A stretch of DNA of 12,048 bases from Endomicrobiia bacterium (lineage in GTDB: Bacteria > Elusimicrobiota > Endomicrobiia > PHAN01), in NCBI GenBank assembly GCA_030018875.1, contig JASEHK010000031.1, positions 1 to 12,048 of the forward strand, in the 5' to 3' direction. Positions 9,501-12,048 of the stretch are shown here, piece after piece. Under the pieces are notes generated by a model. The model was not told where the DNA came from. It saw only the letters and a program-made list of their open reading frames with translations, and searched no databases. Positions within the stretch are counted from its first letter, which is position 1. Every line of letters starts with the position of its first letter. The position numbers and the translations under genes were made by a program.

Positions 9501-10216
9501 GTGCCGTCTAACAACATAAATTTATGGCTCAGAGTGCATTTTATTTCTTCCCCGTTGTCAAGAATCAGTTTCATTATCTCGGCATTCTTTTTTGTCAATC
9601 TCGGATTTTTTATTTCAGCAATTTCAATATCCCCATCTGCGCAAACGGTATAGGTATAGTTCTTTTTGCCTGTTTTATGCTCTTTTATCAATCCCTCAAA
9701 ACTTAAATCCCGGCCGCCGGTTAACTTCACTTTCGTATCTTTTGTGAAACACCCGAAGTTCCCCTGGCCTTCGACCAGAGGATAACGCAAAGAGAAGTCC
9801 TGCGCCATTCTTACCATCGCGTCGTAGACGGACATATCTCCGTGCGGATGATATTTACCCAGACAATCACCGACCACGCGCGCGGATTTTTTGTAGGCGG
9901 AGTTATGGCGCAGCCCCATTTCTTTCATCGTGAAAAGAATGCGGCGATGGACGGGCTTAAGGCCGTCTCTTATGTCGGGCAGAGCGCGGCTCATTATCAC
10001 GCTCATCGAATAGTCAATGAAGGACGTCTTCATCTCGTCCTCGATGTTGCGCGGGCTCACGCCGACGGGAAGGATGTCGAGTTTTTCCTGTTTCATCGAG
10101 GATGCGGGCGCTTTGTCCGCGCCGTCGGTTTTTTCCGGAGGAGTTTTCTCGTCCGACGGACGTTCTTTCTCGGGAGGAAGTTTTTCATTTTTGTCTTTGT
10201 CGTTTTTCTCGGGCAT
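6599..10216 (-). CDS. gyrA: DNA gyrase subunit A, interrupted by an in-frame HNH intein
   Basis: GyrA is the breakage-reunion subunit of DNA gyrase and works as an A2B2 complex to introduce negative supercoils. The precursor has 1205 residues. Removing the 337-residue intein (156-492) leaves 868, a normal GyrA length. The winged-helix region shows GLKPVHRRIL and KYHPHGD. The catalytic tyrosine is Y504 in AAMRYTE (Y167 after splicing), just after the intein. The coiled-coil 'tower' follows, then the C-terminal beta-pinwheel from about 885 with a GyrA box QGRGGRG (907-913), a variant of QRRGGKG that supports wrapping-type gyrase over ParC. The start at 10216 is chosen for its good Shine-Dalgarno. 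It adds a Lys/Glu/Asp/Pro-rich extension of about 45 residues before the usual N-terminus. The residue matching E. coli Ser83 is M128, while Asp87 is kept (D132). A terminator lies directly upstream. gyrB is not adjacent here. Confidence 0.97.
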   Translation of the reverse strand: MPEKNDKDKNEKLPPEKERPSDEKTPPEKTDGADKAPASSMKQEKLDILPVGVSPRNIEDEMKTSFIDYSMSVIMSRALPDIRDGLKPVHRRILFTMKEMGLRHNSAYKKSARVVGDCLGKYHPHGDMSVYDAMVRMAQDFSLRYPLVEGQGNFGCFTKDTKVKLTGGRDLSFEGLIKEHKTGKKNYTYTVCADGDIEIAEIKNPRLTKKNAEIMKLILDNGEEIKCTLSHKFMLLDGTYKEAQHLASGDSLMPAYLKLSDESDGFKPELLGYQMIYSRKKDKWILCHLLSDEWNLKNKKYKKSDGRIRHHIDFNKLNNDPDNLRRIQWNEHWNLHKKIAALRHSDEQYRKKIASGRKKFWDESKNRKLYAERLRERNLKNWHDSAYRRKMIETLSRVNIEYVKRNPQVREIFSKRAGETLKRLWKNPAYRELFHLGFSKYFNNDINKVLYEINRNHKVKKVEFIKKYEDVYDLTVEGTHNFALASGVFVHNSVDGDSPAAMRYTEVRLSAISDEMLGDLDKDTVNFMPNYDGSMEEPVIIPAKLPNLLINGSSGIAVGMATNMPPHNLTEVIDGALALIENRDVTIAELSKIIKGPDFPTAGILYGRAGIKDYLETGRGSVKIRSKTEVEEIKGNRQAIIINELPYQVNKANLLETIAGLVRDKKLDAISDLRDESDRDGMRVVIELKRDTNAQVVLNQLFKHTQMQVSFGVTMLSIVDGKPRILNIKQMLENYVEHRKIIVVRRTIFELKKAEARAHILEGLKIALDHLDAVIKTIKESKDVENARERLMANFKLSKIQAQAILDMKLQHLTNLERKKIDDEYLELIKLIEKLKSILADPRKILGVIKTELEDLREKYGDERRTKIIAQAVELDEEDLIPHEEVAVTISHAGYIKRIPLSTYRAQGRGGRGVTGMTTKEEDFVEDLFSTDTHAYLLLFTSRGRCHWLRVYEIPEGNRASKGKAIVNFISMSSDERITSAIPIRAFDEETETYLIMCTRNGTIKKTTLAEYSNPRKGGIIAINLETGDELMDVKRTDGKSEVIIATADGIAIRFKESDVRSMGRVSRGVRGIKLEKNDVVVGMEAVAKDDVFLSASENGYGKRTEVGKYRLQTRGGKGVRNMKTTDRNGRVIGIKKAMDTGDVMLMTQKGITIRLACKAVSVIGRNVQGVRLVRLEEGDRLAAVATVIKEENGNGDAVAAAVEQ
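8882..9196 (-). repeat. Five degenerate helical repeats (likely DNA-binding) in the intein endonuclease
   Basis: Precursor residues about 341-445 between the HNH core and splicing block F consist of five imperfect units of about 17-22 residues. Each centres on an aromatic or polar residue followed by a [D/N]-x-x-Y-R-[K/E]-like turn: SDEQYRKK, FWDESKNRK, NWHDSAYRR, KRNPQVRE and LWKNPAYRE. The aligned arginines are R350, R367, R388, R410 and R431, spaced 17, 21, 22 and 21. The units are basic and predicted helical by eye. Similar W-x-[D/N]-P-x-Y-R repeats accompany HNH/NUMOD homing endonucleases, so sequence-specific DNA recognition is the natural inference. Confidence 0.68.
9209..9301 (-). other. 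HNH homing-endonuclease core within the GyrA intein
   Basis: Precursor residues 306-336 contain the HNH pattern: HHIDFNK (H310, H311) for the first strand, NNDPDNL (N323) in the middle, and NEHWNLH (H332, H336) for the final helix. This is the metal-dependent nicking/cleaving fold of group I intron and intein endonucleases. Known GyrA inteins of mycobacteria carry LAGLIDADG endonucleases or none. The preceding segment (about 255-305) has no motif I recognise and probably completes the domain. By homology the expected role is cleavage of intein-less gyrA alleles to drive homing; activity is not shown by the sequence. Confidence 0.88.
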
Positions 10217-10222
10217 TGCTGG

Positions 10223-10231
10223 TTTCCTTTC
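10223..10231 (-). promoter_or_regulatory. Shine-Dalgarno that fixes the gyrA start
   Basis: The minus strand reads GAAAGGAAACCAGCAATG. The AGGA core lies 8 nt before the ATG at 10216. The alternative ATG at residue 41, which would give a conventional GyrA N-terminus, has no purine-rich site upstream. The charged N-terminal extension is therefore likely translated. Confidence 0.7.
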
Positions 10232-10245
10232 GAAAGATATATGTC

Positions 10246-10272
10246 AAAAATCTCTGTCTTTGGCGGACAGAG
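10246..10272 (-). terminator. Rho-independent terminator between the restriction gene and gyrA
   Basis: On the minus strand a perfect 7-bp stem, CTCTGTC (10272-10266) with GACAGAG (10258-10252), encloses a 7-nt loop. It is followed by A and five Ts (10250-10246). It lies 44 nt beyond the restriction-gene stop and only 29 nt before the gyrA ATG. The simplest reading is the end of the R-M transcript. Because almost no space remains for a gyrA promoter downstream of it, it could instead act as a leader attenuator of gyrA. No good -10 box was found between it and the gyrA start; nothing else is visible in 10217-10316. Confidence 0.72.
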
Positions 10273-10316
10273 GTTGTTTTGAATCAATTTTTATGGGGCG
10301 TATCATTGGTTATTTT

Positions 10317-11198
10317 CTATACCCAGAAAATTCTCTGGCAATAGGCGCTTATACCGATACCGTTGGTGTAATTAGTTTGGACTCTATATGTAGGTTCACC
10401 GTCCACGGAAATTATATATCCGACATCGGTCTTGCTGTCATTTTTGGCGTCTATATTTTTTACCACTTTCAGATTTTTGTCGACCGGTTTATAAATTATG
10501 ACATCGTTGGCGTTTACGATAATAACATACAAGTCCTCATCATCGCACCCCGTGACAAAATTAAGAAAATCTATCCTACAGCCAAGAGACAACGAATTGA
10601 AAGCATCAAAACATAATTTGTTCAACTTAATCTGATATTTTTTTCCGTTCTCCGCGGCCCATTTCAGTAATCTTCGATCTTTTATAACCTTATTCTTTAA
10701 CAAACACCGCGGGGAACTTGGCGCTTTCAAATAATTTCTTAAATGCTGCCACATTTCTTTGTATTGCTCGGAGAAATCCACGCCTAAAAACTTCTTTATC
10801 TTTCTTGCGCCCAGATTTTTAAGAGTTCCCGTTCCGACTTTGGCGATGGATTTTATGGAAAATCTCGTCTTTTGACTACTATTGTGTTCGGCATCCACAT
10901 CCGAAGTTGTTTCTATTAACAAGTTCCTGCCGACCCAGACTACTTTTATGACTCGGCCTTTCTTTGTAGTTTCATAACTAATAATGTCTTTGATTTTGGG
11001 CTGTATCTTTATAAAATTGTCGTTTTGTAGTTTGAGCCGCGCGGTTCCGTCGGGCAAGGGAAGTATTTTATCCATCAAAGATGAGAGGTCTTTACTGTAA
11101 GAAAAAGTTACACCGCATGAGCAACAGATATACTGGCATACCAGTAATTCAAAATAGTCGGCTTGCGCCCTATTGGATTTTACTTTTCTGTTTTTCAT
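10317..11198 (-). CDS. Probable type II restriction endonuclease partnered with the adjacent methyltransferase
   Basis: This 293-residue protein has no family I can name with certainty. The likely nuclease core is at residues 93-130: a beta strand NLLIETTSD with D100, then FSIKS with S114-I-K116. This fits a PD-(D/E)xK-type site (D-x13-SxK), where Ser may replace the usual acidic residue. After it come GTGTLKNLG and a helical segment, an arrangement like several type II enzymes whose FSIKS strand precedes a G/N-rich turn (HpaII-like). The C-terminus has YRVQTNYTNGIGI, similar to the DNA-contacting ends of restriction enzymes. The ATG at 11198 is chosen because it lies 2 nt after the methyltransferase stop (TAGTAATG); an upstream start would overlap that gene by over 50 nt. 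GC is low (38% in one hand-counted line). The REase role is inferred mainly from gene order and this motif, and the recognition site is unknown. Confidence 0.66.
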   Translation of the reverse strand: MKNRKVKSNRAQADYFELLVCQYICCSCGVTFSYSKDLSSLMDKILPLPDGTARLKLQNDNFIKIQPKIKDIISYETTKKGRVIKVVWVGRNLLIETTSDVDAEHNSSQKTRFSIKSIAKVGTGTLKNLGARKIKKFLGVDFSEQYKEMWQHLRNYLKAPSSPRCLLKNKVIKDRRLLKWAAENGKKYQIKLNKLCFDAFNSLSLGCRIDFLNFVTGCDDEDLYVIIVNANDVIIYKPVDKNLKVVKNIDAKNDSKTDVGYIISVDGEPTYRVQTNYTNGIGISAYCQRIFWV

Positions 11199-11200
11199 TA

Positions 11201-12048
11201 CTATAAAATATACCTGCCGACTATCCGGTTTATCATGCCTCGCTCCGTCGCGCAATCATATCCGATGTCTTCTTTCATTTTGTCCACGATGTCCTTCACA
11301 ATAGCGGTTATTCGTACGACATCGGTTTCGTTAAAATCAAAAAACGGCAGTTTTTTAATGTCTCTTATTTGTATGGAATTGGTATGATTGAAAGTTTTTA
11401 GGATTTTATTGTAAATATCGCTGTTCAAAATACCGACGAAAAACTCCGCCGGATATCTGTGCGGGTCCTTCGGAAAAAAACACATCGCCTTGTTGCTTTC
11501 CCACAACGCCCCCGGAGTGGCCAATCTTGCGGACAAAGAAGAGCAAACGCCCGAAATCAAAAACCCCTGCCTTTTGTCGTCGAGATTGTAATTGCGCGGC
11601 ATTTTGTAGTGTTTTCTGGAGGCCGCGTCCCATTTCAGACAATACTCTGCCGGCAAATAATACTTGCAGTCGCCGCCTTTTTTGTGATAAAACCGCCATT
11701 TGTCATTGTCGACATTTTTTGCGGGCACAATGGCCACGACGCCGTTTTTCGCGTATCTCGCGCCGTTGTAATCAACTATTCCCAAAAATCTGTTGTTGTC
11801 GGTGGTATGCATCCCAAGCCCGCCGTCGAGGAAATCCACCATTTGTTTCGCCTTTTTTATTTTTTCAAGCAACTCCCCCACGCCGGTAACAAAGATATAA
11901 TCCGGATAGTCCAGAAACTTTTTTTGCCGGACGCAATATCTTTTGCCGGCGTAATCGCCAATTCCCAAAGCGCGGCAATCATTAAAGACGATATTTGAGT
12001 CCCCGCGGGGCTTTTCATTGACCAGATGTATAATGCAGGTGTTTACCA
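11201..12048 (-). CDS. C-terminal part of an N6-adenine DNA methyltransferase (TaqI/Eco57I type), 5' end outside the window
   Basis: This frame is open to the window edge and 281 residues are visible. The apparent TTG start at 11968 is not real, because the frame continues upstream with coding-like sequence (VNTCIIHLVNEK). That strand matches the segment following the catalytic domain in gamma-class N6-adenine methyltransferases. The rest resembles their target-recognition domain and ends with the typical EFFVGILNSDIYNKIL, SIQIRDIKKLPFF and a terminal helix. The SAM-binding and NPPY catalytic motifs lie beyond 12048, so activity cannot be judged. The endonuclease gene follows 2 nt after the TAG stop, so this is most likely the protective methylase of a type II R-M operon. 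A type IIG fused enzyme or a PglX-type protein is a less likely alternative. Confidence 0.8.
   Translation of the reverse strand, partial: VNTCIIHLVNEKPRGDSNIVFNDCRALGIGDYAGKRYCVRQKKFLDYPDYIFVTGVGELLEKIKKAKQMVDFLDGGLGMHTTDNNRFLGIVDYNGARYAKNGVVAIVPAKNVDNDKWRFYHKKGGDCKYYLPAEYCLKWDAASRKHYKMPRNYNLDDKRQGFLISGVCSSLSARLATPGALWESNKAMCFFPKDPHRYPAEFFVGILNSDIYNKILKTFNHTNSIQIRDIKKLPFFDFNETDVVRITAIVKDIVDKMKEDIGYDCATERGMINRIVGRYIL

Larger units (their letters stand above)
8741..9751 (-). mobile_element. GyrA intein with HNH homing endonuclease, 337 residues, inserted at GNFG/S
   Basis: This in-frame protein-splicing element occupies precursor residues 156-492. Block A begins with C156 (CFTKDTKVKL). Block B has the T-x-x-H motif in CTLSHKF (T228, H231). 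Block F is around VYDLTVEGTHNFAL. Block G ends VFVHN with H491 and N492, and the first C-extein residue is S493. All residues needed for splicing are therefore in place: Cys1, block B Thr/His, penultimate His, terminal Asn, +1 Ser. Joining the exteins restores the normal GyrA sequence GQGNFG-SVDGDSPAAMRYTE. The insertion corresponds to E. coli G110/S111, whereas the mycobacterial GyrA inteins sit after the catalytic Tyr (MRY/T). GC is 32-35% in two hand-counted 60-base lines of the intein against 50-53% in two extein lines. The reading frame is unbroken, so both splicing and homing functions may be active. Confidence 0.95.

Noticed and set aside
10219..10247. TTGACA-based gyrA promoter
   Set aside because: The sequence 17 nt downstream is AACCAG, not a -10 box, and the start site would fall inside the Shine-Dalgarno/ATG region.
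11196..11255. Longer N-terminus for the restriction endonuclease (start at 11255)
   Set aside because: It would overlap the methyltransferase end by 55 nt, and the extra residues are a shadow of that gene; the ATG 2 nt after its stop is simpler.
11966..11968. TTG as the start of the methyltransferase
   Set aside because: The frame continues upstream to the window edge with sequence typical of the family, so the codon is internal.

Overview
This window appears to come from a bacterial chromosome of roughly 50% GC (about 50-53% in hand-counted lines of the host genes). Every gene lies on the minus strand, so transcription runs from position 12048 towards 1. The phylum cannot be fixed from the sequence. 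The DUF4175-like membrane protein, the peptidase-MA/TPR partner and the dispersed palindrome with GTCATTGCGAG ends would suit an uncultured lineage of the Omnitrophota/Elusimicrobiota/PVC kind, but this is a weak inference.

Layout in transcription order: (1) 12048-11201, the C-terminal part of an N6-adenine DNA methyltransferase of the TaqI/Eco57I type, cut by the window edge. (2) 11198-10317, a probable type II restriction endonuclease that starts 2 nt after the methyltransferase stop, so the two form a restriction-modification operon. (3) A Rho-independent terminator at 10272-10246. (4) 10216-6599, gyrA, whose 1205-codon reading frame is interrupted by a 337-residue intein (9751-8741). The intein has all splicing motifs visible and an HNH homing endonuclease, and lies between the Gly and Ser of the GNFG/S motif just before the catalytic tyrosine. 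(5) 6588-6463, a dispersed palindromic repeat. (6) 6429-5002, rtcB, an RNA ligase. (7) A 180-bp gap with no convincing gene. (8) 4821-1570, a 1083-residue DUF4175-like membrane protein. (9) 1573-65, a secreted zinc-peptidase-like protein with TPRs, overlapping the previous gene by 4 nt (ATGA). (10) A perfect hairpin at the window start.

The region mixes housekeeping genes (gyrA, rtcB, an envelope-associated pair) with two selfish modules side by side: an R-M system directly upstream of gyrA and an HNH-bearing intein inside gyrA. The intein and the endonuclease gene are visibly more AT-rich than their neighbours, which suggests later acquisition. The most notable item is the HNH-type GyrA intein at a site different from the well-known mycobacterial one. 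I saw no tRNA, rRNA, CRISPR array or transposase gene.
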